From contig BJOX01000126.1 in NCBI GenBank assembly GCA_009731375.1, positions 245,057 through 309,056 on the forward strand: a DNA stretch of 64,000 nt, written 5' to 3'. The notes under the pieces were generated by a model, which was given only the letters and a program-made list of their open reading frames with translations, made no database searches and was not told the DNA's origin. The position numbers and the translations under genes are program-made. Position 1 is the stretch's first letter. Each line of letters starts with the position of its first letter. Positions 29,217-41,097 of this stretch are shown here, one piece after another. Origin of the DNA: Paulinella micropora (Eukaryota > Cercozoa > Imbricatea > Euglyphida).

Positions 29217-32200
29217 ATGTGGTTCCTTTGGGTGCTAGTGATTACTTCTGTGGCACTTTCGGAAGGGAGCCCGAAATGGTGTCATTTTCATGACTTACAT
29301 TTATGCACGTCTGTTTCTTCGTTTGACATTTCAGTCCTATAGAAACACTTATCTGTTTGTGTTTGTAGGACTTTACATGACACGCTGGCGAGGCGCGCAA
29401 TGACCCAAGATGCCATCCCAACAACTACGACTCAGCCCATACCCATGTCCACCCAAGCAACAACAACCAGCAGCACGATTGCAAGCACGACAACGAGCAG
29501 CACCACTGTAAGCACGACCACCAAGCCAGTGACGTCCCCTCCAACAACGACAACGAGCAGCACCACTGCAAGCACAGCCACGGTACCTGCAGCAAGCACG
29601 GCCACTGCCACAGTACCTGCAGTAGTGTCCTCCCAAGCAGCGAGCACAACCACTAAACCTGCAACAACGACAGCCAGCACGACCACAACAACTGTAAGCA
29701 CGACCACCATGCCAGTGACGTCCCCTCCAACAACGACAACGAGCAGCACCACTGCAAGCACAGCCACGGTACCTGCAGCAAGCACGGCCACTGCCACAGT
29801 ACCTGCAGTAGTGTCCTCCCAAGCAGCGAGCACAACCACTAAACCTGTAACAACGACAGCCAGCACGACCACAACAACTGTAAGCACGACCACCATGCCA
29901 GTGACGTCCCCTCCAACAACGACAACGAGCAGCACCACTGCAAGCACAGCCACGGTACCTGCAGCAAGCACGGCCACTGCCACAGTACCTGCAGTAGTGT
30001 CCTCCCAAGCAGCGAGCACAACCACTAAACCTGTAACAACGAAAACCAGCACGACCACAACAAAAGCAACAGAGGAAGCATCAGACGACTCATCTGCGTT
30101 CGACTTGCCCACGAAGCCTCCCACGGCAAGCATAACGACAAGCAAGCCCACTACCACGACCACGACCACTACGACCACGAGCAAACCCACTACCACAACC
30201 ACCACGACAAGCAAACCCAGTACAACAACTACCACTACAACCAAACCTGCTACTTCCACCACTACCACTACAAGTCCAACAACAACTACCACTACAAGCC
30301 CAACAACCACAACTACCACCACGAGCCCAACAACCACAACTGCCTCTACAACGAAAACCAACAATGCTCCCACTTCTTCCACCACTAGCACCATGGTTCC
30401 CTCTACTGCCACAACTTCCACAACTACCTCTACAACCCAAACCCCCCAGGCCTTAGAATCTTCCACCACTACCACGACAAGCCCAACAAGCACAACTACC
30501 ACCACAAGCCCAACAACCAAGAGCCCAACAACCACTACAACCAAAGCTGCAACAACCAGCAGGACCACAACGAAAGCAACAGAGGAAGCATCAGACGATT
30601 CATCTGCGTTCGAAATGCCCACGAGGTCTCCCACAACGACAAGCAAACCCACTACTACTACCACCACGAGCAAACCTACCACTACCACCACGACAAGCAA
30701 ACCCACTACCACAACCATCACTACAACGAAACCTGTTACCGCTGCTTTCACTACCACTACAAGTCCAACAACCGCGACCACCACCACGAGCCCAACAACA
30801 ACTACCTCTACAACCGCACCTGTCACTACTTCAGCCACTACCACCACGAGTCCATCTAGAACCAAATCTAGCGTTACGACCCCAATTGTCAATGCCTTTG
30901 AAGCTTCCACCACTACCACAAAGAGGCCTGCGACCACTACCACCACTACCACCACTACCACCACTACATTCAGCCAACCGCTAGGGACCACCACGACTTT
31001 ATCCAAGAAACAACTGTATCAACAAAAGATGCAAGAGAGGCGCGAGAACAAGCAGAATCAGCAGCAGGAACAAGAAGAAACGTCCGTTACAACCACAGCA
31101 ACAGTGATTTCTACTCATGCGCCAAGCAGCACCACCTCTGTGCCAAGCAGAACTAGCAGCTCGACTCAGCCGCAGCAAGTTGGATCCTCAGCGCCGCAGC
31201 AAGTTGGATCCGAAGGAGACGACTCCTCGTCGTCTTCCTACGAAGAGCTGGCTTGGAATAACCCTCAACTCTACTCCCCCGCCAACGACAATAAAACTTG
31301 TCCCCAAAGCATGCACGCATGGGAGAAGTCTGATCGAAAATGCTTGACTGCTAACTCAGTCTGCGCCTACGAAAAGTTTTGCTGCTGTCCCGACGAGGCC
31401 AACGAGACAGACAAAGCATGTACCTACACTCAAAACATCGCATGCAGCTCAGGGCAATGGAAGTACTCACAGGCCAAGCTCCCAATCTGCTTCACGGACA
31501 GATTATTCAAGTGCAAGTCCCTCAAAGACTGCATCACCTGCCCGTCGGACCGAAATCCCGCGCTCTTGCCTGACTGTGATGCATCTTGCAAGGCCGGTGG
31601 TGGCCGCTGCAAATACATCGATCGCAATTGCACCACGTGCGCTCAAGCGATCTGTGAGCAGCCGCCCGACTGCTCGAAAGTGACCTGCCCAGCCATATCC
31701 TGCAAGCCAGGTGAGAAACTTGTCAAGTCGGCATTCGACTGCTGCGGCAAGTGCGGACCGTCTACATGCACGCAAAATTCGGATTGTCCTGCTTCCACCT
31801 TTTGCTGGAAGGAGCCAGAGAAATGTACAGCAAGTGGTGTGTGTATGCCGATCCCTACTAAGGAGAAATGTGTCCTTGAAGCGCAAGACAAACGACCTTT
31901 TTGCGGCTGCGATGGAAACAATTACGTCGGCTTCTGCAATATGCTTTCGGCCAGTACTACTGCGGCGTATGCTGGGGCTTGTAAGACTCAACAGCAGCAG
32001 AATGCGGGTGTACAAACCACCGCTCAGCCTACCAACCTGGCCACGAGCACTACCAAGCCTACCAACACTGTCACTGTAGCACCGGCATACACGACTACAA
32101 AAGCCGCCACTGCTACTACAAAAGCCGCGGGGGGACCTTGGTTGGTGCAGGACGACAGCAGTGCAGAGATCATGTTGCCACATGGTGCAAACCACCAGTC

Positions 32201-35200
32201 TAGCAGCACCACCACCACTACAACTCAACCGATGACGCAAAAACCTACCAGTACCGTCATGTCCACCACCGTCATGCCCGCCACCGTCATGCCCATCACC
32301 GTCATGCGCACCACCGTCATGCCCACCACCACTACTCCGCTGCCGACGCAAAGAATTTCTACCGCGACCGCAACCACCACTTCGCCTGCTTATTCTAGCC
32401 AGGCCAAGCATCCGTTGGCAGTACTTGAATCAACAATTTCTACCTTGCCCCAGAGCCAGTTCAATTTTGTTGACCATGTCTGGCCCGTGTTGGTGCTTTT
32501 GGGTGCCATGAGAGGACACTTCAATGGGTATGCGATGTTAGCTTGCTTGACATGTTGAGTCTTATTTTTGTTGTTAATGCTGTCGCTTGTCGTTGTTGTC
32601 ATGTTTGGGATATATTTGGCGGTTTGTGGATTGCATTTGTTGGTTTGGTTGCTTTGCCGTGGTTTTATTTGAAATCTCCTTAGTACCTTGCATCTAGGCG
32701 AGCGAGTCCGCTTAGCTTGCTTACTATCCCTGCTTGTGTTGACAGGGAAGGAGACGGAATTCTCTTTCTGCCAAATGTCCAAGGTGCGTATGCTAACATG
32801 GTCGGTGTGCCCTCCAAACAGGTTGGGACCTACATGCATTCATGCAGCAAAGTAAAGTAAGGAATGATATCATGCAGATTGTCAGATGCAAAGTGTTGAG
32901 CACGAAATGGCTTCCTGTGTGTGTAGCTTGCATTGTAAAGCTTTGTGTGCGCGCATGCAGCAAAATATTTGCACGAAAGCGAGCAAGAAAATTAAGGAAA
33001 TGGAATATTGCCAGCTATTTCGAAGAATGATTGCAAGGCCGCATATTTCAATTTGTTTGCTGCTTTGCAGATTCCGCGCCTGAAGCTGATCGACCCGTGC
33101 TTTCCTCAGAGAAGCTACCTGTACGTTCCTACCCTCTTTGGAAATATTTCAGTTTGGTGGCTATTTTACATATTTCCAAGCACACACAATGCCCGCTTGT
33201 GAGCCCTTGCTGTCTGTCGTAAAGATTTACTTTCTTCTATCTATAGTACCTACTCATCTGCCTGCCTTGCTGCCCATCTGTTTATCTAACTATCGAAATC
33301 TCTCTCACATTTTAGGCTGAACAAACTCACGGGAACTCATGGCAACGTCGGTGGCTGGGGATCAATCATGCCAGAGTCTGCTCCCATCTTCCTTTCTCCA
33401 TTACTATGCCTATCTTGCTTGACCTTCATCTAACGAGAAAAGCATGTGAGTGAGCTAACACAAACTCGCAAGCCTAACACGGTACTTTTGCCACAAACTC
33501 GCAAGCCTAACACGGTACTTTTGCCATAGCGCTTGTTTCCCCGATTGTCTTAGGGAGGGCCAACCTGCTAACGAACTGATGATCAAGTTCATCTATCTTT
33601 GGATCGAGGCAGGAGCACGGTTTTCTTCCGACTCTGAGATCTCTCCCAAACTGCCATGCTACGGCCGCTTCAAACCCCCCACCTCGGCTCCGGGCTACTC
33701 GCGGCCACCCGTCAGTACAAAGCCGGCCTCTACCACAACTACCACCTTGCCTGATGATAGCAGCAGCTGGGGTTCCTGGGACAGCTCCTGGGAAAGCTCG
33801 GTCTCGGCAGACATCACGATCACTACTTCGCTGCCAACGCAAAAACCTGCCACCCCAACCATCACCACCACTTCACCTGTTCAGCATCCGTTAGCAATTC
33901 TGGAATCAGCAATGATCTCCTTGCAGCAGAGCCAGTTCAACTTTGTTGACCATGTCTGGCCCGTGTTGGTGCTGTTGGGTGCCATGAGAGGACACTACCA
34001 TGGGTACGCGATGTTTACGTGCTTTGCATGTTGAAATTTATTTTTGTTGGTGCTGTTGCTTTTGTCTTTGTGTTTGTTGTTGCATTCGTCGCTGTGATGT
34101 TTATTGTTGGCGGTTTGTGGTTTGCGGTATTTGATGCTTGGACGTGATCGTATTTGTACTGTTCGTGCGCTGTTTGCATAACACGTGCTTCTTTTCAAGA
34201 TCTTCTGAGTCCCTTGCATCTGTGCGAGCGAGTCCGCTTAGCCTTCTCACTATGCTTGTTTGCGTTGATAGGGAAGGAGACGGAATTCTCTTTCTGCCCA
34301 ATGTTCAAGGTGCTTACGCCAACATGGTCGGCGTGCCCTCCAAGCAGGTGGGGACCTTACATGTTCATATGGTCAAGTCAAGTCAAGAACGATATAATCT
34401 GCAGCAGAATCATTTCAAAATTATTTTGCGGGGCTGTATATTACAATCTGTTTACTGCTTTGCAGGTTCCGCGCCTGAAGCTGATCGACCCGTGCTTTCC
34501 TCAGCAAAGCTACCTGTACGTTCCTTCTCTGTGCAAATATTTCAGTTTGGTGGCATTTTTCACAGTATTTACTGCAAGAAGCATAGAATCGCGCGCTTGT
34601 TTATTGTCTAACTACTCTGTCGTAAGCGCCAATTCTTGTCTTGCATGTAGTACCTACTTATCTGCCTGCCTATCTGCTCATCCGTCTTTCACCTAAATAG
34701 CAATATCTCTATGATGCAGGCTGAACAAACTTACGGGAACTCATGGCAAGGTTGGCGGCTGGGGATCAATCATGCCAGAGTGCTCCCATCTCCCTTTTTC
34801 TCTTGCCAGTTACTGCATGTCCTTGTCACACATTATGCCCATCTTGCTTGGCTCTTGCTTGGTTGTCCTCTGACAAGAGAAATATGTGAACTTGCAAGCC
34901 TGAGCACAGTAGCTTTGTCATTGCGTTTATTTCTCTGGTGTGTCTTAGAGAGGGCCAACCTGCCAACGAACTGATGATCAAGTTCATCTACCTTTGGATC
35001 GAGGCAGGAGCACGCTTTTCTTCTGACTCTCAGATGTCTCCCAACCTGCCCTGCTACGGCCGCTTCCAAGCCAGCACCTCGGCTCCAGGCTACTCGCAGC
35101 CACCCGTTAGCACAAAGCCGGCCTCTGCCACAACTACTACAACTACCACCTCGCCCGCGGATGGTAGCACATATAGTCCGCTGCCGGAGCAAAAACCTAT

Positions 35201-37824
35201 CATCACCACCACTACTCCGCTGACGACGCAAAAACCCGCCACCACCGTTACGGCCACTACCACCAAACCTGCCACCACCGTCACGCCTGCCACCACCGTC
35301 ACGACCACCACCACCAAACCTGCCACTACGATCACCACCACAACTTCGCCTGCTCAGCGCCCGTTAGCAGTTCTGGAAGCAGCAATGATCTCCTTGCCCC
35401 AGGGCCAGTTCAATTGGGTTGACCATGTCTGGCCCACGTTGGTGCTTTTGGGTGCCATGAGAGGACACTACCGTGGGTACGCAATCTTTGGTTCCCTTCT
35501 ATGTTGAGTCCCATTCTTGATATTGAGTCCTATTCTTGTTGCTCCTGCTGCTGTTTCTGTCGTTGTTCTTGTTGGTGCATTCGTATTGATGTGTTTGTTG
35601 TTGTTGATTGGTTGTTCTGATGGTTTGATATTGTTGATATCCTGGTTTGTGGTATCTGTTGCTTGCACATGGGTTTTCCCTCGAATATGTTTGCAACAGT
35701 CCCATCTTCTTTCTTGAAAACATGTACTGCTCGTGCGTTGTTTGCATAACGTGTGCTTTGTTTGAAGATCTTTTAAGTGCCTCATATCTTCGCAAGCGAG
35801 TCCGCTTAGATTGCTCACTATCCCTGTTTGGATTAACAGGGAGGGAGACGGTATTCTCCTTCTGCAAAATGCCCAAGGTGCTTACGCTAACATGGTCGGC
35901 GTGCCTTCCAAGCAGGTGGACATTACATACATTAGCTAATTAATCATGATGTAATGTGCAGATTGTCGGATGCGTAAATGTGGGTTGATCATGAAGTGGC
36001 TTCCTGTGTGTATCTTGTATGTGAAGCTAGGAAATGAGCAAAGAAGAAGTTATATGAAAAAGTGATAAAAAAAATTGTAGACAGATACCTATACATGTGA
36101 GAAACAGGGCTGTACATAGCAACTTATCGGCTGCTTTGCAGGTTCCGCGCCTGAAACTGATCGACCCTTGCTTCCCTCAGCAAAGCTACCTGTACGTTCC
36201 TGTCCTTGGCTTCTCTATGGAAATATTTAAGTTTTTGCATATTTTGCAAGCAGCCCGATATTGTCCGCTTGTCAGCGCTTGTTATCTACCCTCACCGTCT
36301 ATCTGATACCTACTAATGCGTATATGTCTCTCCATCTGTCTATCATCTAGCCATCTCTATTTCCTCGTGTTGCAGGCTGAACAAACTGACGGGAACTCAC
36401 GGCGCCGTCGGTGGCTGGGGAGACATCATGCCAGAGTCCGCTTCCATCTCCCTTGCCATTTTCCTTTTTACGCTCACTTTTCACTTATGGTGCCTAGTTT
36501 GCTTGGCCATCATCTGACCAGAGTAACATGTCATTGAGTTAAGACACAATTGCAAGTCTCAACACAGTAGTTCTTTTTTTAGAGAAATTAAGACAATCTC
36601 GCAAGCCTTAACACAGCAATTTTTTCCATAGTGTTGTTTTTTCCCCTGCTTTGCTTTAGAGAGGGCCAACCTGCTAACGAAGTGATGATTAAGTTCATCT
36701 ACCTTTGGATCGAGGCAGGAGCGCGCTTTTCTTCCGACTCTCAGATATCGTCCAACCTGCCCTGCTATGGCCGCTTCCAAGCCAGCACCACAAAGCCGAC
36801 CTCTATTGTCCAAACTACCACCTCACCCGTCAGCACAAAATCGACCTCTAGTGTCACAAGTACCACCTTACCCGTCAGCACAAAGCCGGTCTCTACCACA
36901 ACCACCACAACTACCACAACTACCATCTCGCCTGCGGATGATAGCAGCAGCTGGGGTTCCTGGGACAGCTTCAGCCACGAAACGGCATCTGCACCTGCAT
37001 ACCAGGGCGGCTCGAACCAGCAGTATCGACCTAACGAGCCATATGTCCAACCATCATATCGACCTAAATCATGTGGCGACTTTCCGTTTCGTGATGTATT
37101 TCAATCTTCAGTCGTCGCTCAGGGGTGAGTCTCTCACTGTGTCACCACAACTTTTTTTACTTGCGTTCAAATGATGCCTCTTTCTTTGTCCTTTTTCTCA
37201 TGCTCTGCTACCTTCACTTTAATTTGCCTATTGCTATTGGCTGTTTTTCTTTCTCCTTGTCATTGGAAAAAATTGCGTCTCTGTTCATGTGTATGTGTAT
37301 TTAAACGGATTACCGGTTTTACGATCTTGTTTTGGTGCTATCCTCAGATGCCGTGCCGGGGACGCGATTTGCACTTTGGATTGTCAGCAAGGTTTCCGCG
37401 CTGTCGATGGCTCCACGGGACGTTGTATTCATGGCCAATGGCGCTCTATTGGTGTTCAGTGCGTCGGTACTACTCGCTTCTGAAGACAAAGCTAGGAAAA
37501 TATAGTCAGAGATGGCAAGTTCCTTAAACACAACCTGGTTTGCAGCGAAGCACACCTTCCGTCCTTGGCTTACGACTTAAGCATATCACAAGCACACTCC
37601 ATGCATAAGTAGACCGCTAATGTTGTGTGTAGATATTGACGAGTGCCGTTTGGATTATTCCGTGTGTGCTCGGGATGCCTACTGCCAGGTTACGCTTTGT
37701 ACTCAGCCAAAAAATACCATGTTTATAGCCTTCTGTGTTTGGTTTGCCTTCATGATTGATGCTATTACTAAAGCTATTATTTCTTATTATTAATAGTATT
37801 ACTATCAAGCTTAATATCTTTATA

Positions 37825-37858
<34 letters not shown>

Positions 37859-37913
37859 TTCTACTACTACCACTTACTACTACTACTACTACTATTACTA
37901 CTATTACTACCGC

Positions 37914-37975
<62 letters not shown>

Positions 37976-38217
37976 GTGGCACCGCGATAGCCCAGTGGTT
38001 AAGGTCTACCATCTGGGACCTGTCGCCAGCTCGATTCCCATCGGTGCCAGTATTTTCAAAGGATATTTTCTTTGAAAGTATTGGTCTATCTGGAAGGCTT
38101 GGAGCTGCCTTGCGGGGGTGTCAGTAGAGCCTATCGTCAAATCTTCGTACTCCCCTCGCGGGTGAGACGATGGAAGCACATGTGCAGAAATGCATTCGCC
38201 ATTGACTGAGAAGCACG

Positions 38218-38258
<41 letters not shown>

Positions 38259-38906
38259 CATTATTATTATCATTATTATTATCATTATTATTATTATTAG
38301 TGTTACTGTTATTATTGTTATTATTATTATTATTATTAGGGAGTACATAGGCCATCGGTCCTTTCCATGGGCTGATTGGTATAAAGCTCCTAGAGTAATG
38401 TTCTATGCCGTCACTTCCTTTATTCCACCGATTGGNNNNNNNNNNNNNNNNNNNNNNNNNNNNNNNNNNNNNNNNNNNNNNNNNNNNNNNNNNNNNNNNN
38501 NNNNNNNNNNNNNNNNNNNNNNNNNNNNNNNNNNNNNNNNNNNNNNNNNNNNNNNNNNNNNNNNNNNNNNNNNNNNNNNNNNNNNNNNNNNNNNNNNNNN
38601 NNNNNNNNNNNNNNNNNNNNNNNNNNNNNNNNNNNNNNNNNNNNNNNNNNNNNNNNNNNNNNNNNNNNNNNNNNNNNNNNNNNNNNNNNNNNNNNNNNNN
38701 NNNNNNNNNNNNNNNNNNNNNNNNNNNNNNNNNNNNNNNNNNNNNNNNNNNNNNNNNNCATTGAACATACCGGTCCGTCTGGAAGTGTTGGAACTGCCCT
38801 TGCGGGGGTGTCATTAGAGCCTATCGTCAATTCTTCGTACTCCCCTCACGGGTGAGACGATGGAGGCGCATGTGCAGATTTGCATCAGCCATTGACAGAG
38901 AAGCAC

Positions 38907-38970
<64 letters not shown>

Positions 38971-38972
38971 GT

Positions 38973-39018
<46 letters not shown>

Positions 39019-39272
39019 GCTACTACTACTACTACTGTATGATGGCGAGTACAAAAAGTGTATGATAACAAACAAACAAACAAACAAACAAAGAGAAAAA
39101 CAAACAACAACAACAACAACAACAACAACAAACCTGCATAAGTATGTGGTTCCTGCAGACACTGTAAATAATGTATTGATATGTTTACTGTTCAGAACAC
39201 ACTGGGTTCCTTCAAGTGCCAGTGTCGTTCTGGGTTCTATGGAGATGGTCTCAACTTCTGCCAGCCGCAAAG
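29217..39272 (+). CDS. Secreted mucin-like protein: Thr-rich tract, Kazal-type Cys-rich region, three haem-less cytochrome-c-like modules, sushi and EGF domains
   Basis: Seventeen phase-consistent exons: 29217-29278, 29369-32527, 32746-32821, 33071-33120, 33316-33375, 33554-34003, 34272-34347, 34466-34515, 34720-34779, 34949-35476, 35840-35915, 36142-36191, 36376-36435, 36660-37124, 37348-37466, 37633-37688, 39196-39272. They encode at least 1,824 residues. The start MWFLWVLVITSVALS is a signal peptide. Residues about 35-600 are Thr/Ser/Pro-rich (mucin-like). Residues about 660-895 are Cys-rich, including CPAISCKPGEK and a Kazal-like CGCDGNNYVGFC. Three ~139-residue modules follow, joined by Thr-rich linkers, then a sushi-like domain (CTLDCQQGF, GQW) and a calcium-binding EGF (DIDEC, CQCRSGFYGDG). 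If the last donor is not used, the frame stops at 39289-39291 and the protein ends YGYGL. Likely a surface or matrix protein. Confidence 0.85.
29467..30024 (+). repeat. Three 186-bp tandem repeats coding 62-residue Thr-rich units
   Basis: Near-identical units at a 186-bp period inside exon 2 (unit content VPAASTATATVPAVVSSQ and TTTKP/TTTMP blocks). A second, longer duplication repeats TKATEEASDDSSAF at about 30060 and 30570. Confidence 0.85.
32409..33672 (+). other. Cytochrome-c-like module 1 (haem site GAMRGH)
   Basis: Built from the end of exon 2 and exons 3-6. Order: FNFVDHVWPVLVLLGAMRGH, EGDGILFLP, AYANMVGVPSKQ, RLKLIDPCFPQRSYL, LNKLTGTHGNVGGWGSIMPE, then YLWIEAGARF and LPCYGRF. This follows bacterial planctomycete/myxobacterial-type cytochrome c domains (PIF..CxxCH, PSxQ, PGDPxxSYL, GGxGxxMP, IxxWIxxGA), with both haem Cys replaced by Gly. 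Confidence 0.75.
33889..35066 (+). other. Cytochrome-c-like module 2
   Basis: Same five-exon layout as module 1 with identical intron positions and phases. Again GAMRGH in place of CxxCH, and conserved DPCFP and LPCYGRF cysteines. The introns are also recognisably homologous to those of module 1. Confidence 0.75.
35358..36777 (+). other. Cytochrome-c-like module 3
   Basis: Third copy, with the same exon boundaries and GAMRGH. It reads EGDGILLLQNAQGAYANM in the second exon. It leads through a Thr-rich linker to the sushi domain. Confidence 0.75.
37764..37977. repeat. ATT/ACT trinucleotide satellites
   Basis: (ACT)n and (ATT)n arrays in the intron between the two EGF exons, directly preceding the SINE. 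Confidence 0.85.
37978..38338 (+). mobile_element. tRNA-derived SINE, copy 1, with (ATT)n tail
   Basis: The 71-nt head starts GGCACCG and ends CGGTGCC (perfect 7-bp acceptor-type pairing). It has an A box TAGCCCAGTGG (37988-37998) and a B box GCTCGATTCC (38029-38038). The unique body (CTTGCGGGGGTGTCA, CGGGTGAGACGATGGA) is followed by an ATT-rich tail. RNA polymerase III-type SINE. The head is too diverged to be a working tRNA. Confidence 0.8.
38436..38758. other. Assembly gap (323 Ns)
   Basis: Unknown sequence inside the intron; it hides the head of SINE copy 2. Confidence 0.98.
38759..38970 (+). mobile_element. tRNA-derived SINE, copy 2 (5' part in gap)
   Basis: The body from CGGTCCGTCTGGAAG through AGAGAAGCAC matches copy 1 (same strand, few differences) and is followed by an ATT tail and an ACT array. 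Confidence 0.8.
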
Positions 39273-40859
39273 GTACGGATACGGGCTCTAAAGAATCAAG
39301 CAATAGTTTTATAACGAGTATGAAACCATTCAGCAGTTATCTTCGATATCAACCTTGTGTATCTTGGATATGAAAACTTATCGAACGGGCACATCAAACG
39401 ATAGAAATCATCGAGCGGGCCACCATCATGTCATAAGCGGCAGTGCAGCCTTAGCAGAACCGAAGTGAAGCAAAGCCTGCCCATCTTGTGAAGCCAAGTA
39501 GGGCTACTAAATTGGCGCGGTCAAGTATTAATACTAGTATTAAGAGTGTGTCCAGGTAAGAAACAACCAACCAAACAACTCTCCTATAAGCAACAGACTG
39601 TCATTCGCTTAGTCAAGGAATACAAAAAGAAATCACTTAGACTGAAGACAAACTTCAGAAGAAAAAAGCGAAGTCTTTGATTATTACGAGTGTAGTCTGC
39701 TGATGCTGAGACTAGTCAACGGATACCAAAAGAAATTATTCAGACTGAAGACCAACTTTAGAAGAAAAAATCGAAGTCATTGATTGTTACTAGTTTACAC
39801 AATGGTTTAGTCTGCTGATGCTGAGACTATTGCCAGAAATCTAGTCCAATGACGTCTTGAGTTTCAGCTGATTCTCAGCTAAACTTAATCAGATGATTTA
39901 GGTTTATTAAATAGTATTATTAAACTTGAAAGCTCAGCAATCCCTGGGTCGTGTAATGATTAGGTGACTGTACTAGTATTAATGACAACCATCAACAAGG
40001 CAACTGTGGCGTGACACTGATTTCTACTTATTATTAATACAGTGGCTATTTCTTAAAATTACAGTCTGTTTTTCTTATATTAACCCTTTGGCCGTATCAA
40101 AACTCCAGGGAGTTTTCAACACTCCAGGGAGCGACAAAAATTTTTGACCGGGCTGCAAAACCAGTTATTTTCAACGACTCAAAAAAATCGTATTTACCGT
40201 GAATTTTTGCTTGCAGTTTTCGTCTCCACAGTGAGACTGTCAGGCCTGCAGAGTTTTTGTCTAAGTGATGGAGTCACGACACACTGAGAGGCTCATGACA
40301 ATGGCTCAGCAGTCAACCCAATTGGGATTTCGACCATTGCCTAAATGTCCCACCGACTTGTGCGGCTTTTCTTGACAGAAAACTCCTAGCACAGTTTGTA
40401 TGGCTGAATTACCTTAAACTTTTTGCAAGATCGTTTTGGACACAAACAGAAAATTCTACAAAAGCAAGTATTACAAACCTTGTAAAATTTAACACAACCA
40501 TTGCATTATGTCATTACGTATGTATGTAAATCATTTAGTATTCTTGCTTCGACAAGAATCATCAGTGAGGGAGACTATGTATAGCAAAATTCAAAATTCA
40601 AATTTGAAAATTAAAATAGAAATTAAATTCGAATTTCACACAACTTTCCGAAATCCAAACTGATCATTTGTCATTCTGAGTAACGCTTATAGTTATTGTA
40701 CACTTCTCTCCTTCAATCGCCTATACGATCACAAGAAGTAAGAGACGCCATCATCTCAATCTCGAGACAAATCTTGACAGCCTCCATATTCCCACCGCTC
40801 ACATTTACCTCTCTACTCCTAATAAACTGATGTTATCGGATAGACAGTGGAGGGGGGAT
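39273..40859. other. Gene-free region with a ~110-bp tandem duplication and the 3' end of a family A element
   Basis: A block (AGACTGAAGACxAACTTxAGAA, then GTCTGCTGATGCTGAGAC) occurs at about 39610-39713 and 39714-39829. From about 40560 AT-rich sequence with AAATTCAAATTTGAA leads to a polypurine tract (GTGGAGGGGGGAT, 40846-40858) before an LTR. No ORF is convincing. Confidence 0.5.
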
Positions 40860-41054
40860 TGTAGGCGCAGATAGGTAAATGTGTGCTACTTTTATATACC
40901 CCTGTGTCAGTCCAGACACAATAAGAGGCAGCCTCCGTTAATATTAATACCCCTCTAAACCGGGTAACGATAATGTTACTAGAAGCTGCACTTACATTGT
41001 TTCGACCGGAATATATTATCGTTAGGCCTGACAACAGGAATTGGCTGGTGTTTG
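40860..41054 (+). mobile_element. Truncated family A LTR
   Basis: First ~195 bp of the LTR (TGTAGGCGCAGATAGG...), preceded by a polypurine tract, so it is the 3' LTR of a plus-strand element. It ends abruptly at a (CGTAA)n run (41055-41085) that joins it tail to tail to the minus-strand element III. Confidence 0.7.
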
Positions 41055-41097
41055 TAACGTAACGTAACGTAACGTAACGTAACGGGGTAGGGGAAGG

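Noticed and set aside
29373-31006. Long minus-strand ORFs opposite the mucin tract
   Set aside because: Shadows of the Thr-codon repeats; the plus strand has a signal peptide, splice sites and domains.
37978-38048. Functional tRNA gene
   Set aside because: Acceptor pairing and boxes A/B exist, but the anticodon and D arms do not fold properly and a SINE body follows.
40075-40140. piggyBac-type terminus (TTAACCCTTTGG)
   Set aside because: Only one end is present and no matching opposite terminus or transposase was found.
40860-41054. TATATAAAAG on the minus strand as the LTR promoter
   Set aside because: The polypurine tract before TGTAGG at two loci fixes the LTR sense as the other strand; the motif is not conserved in the copies at 9460 and 23256.
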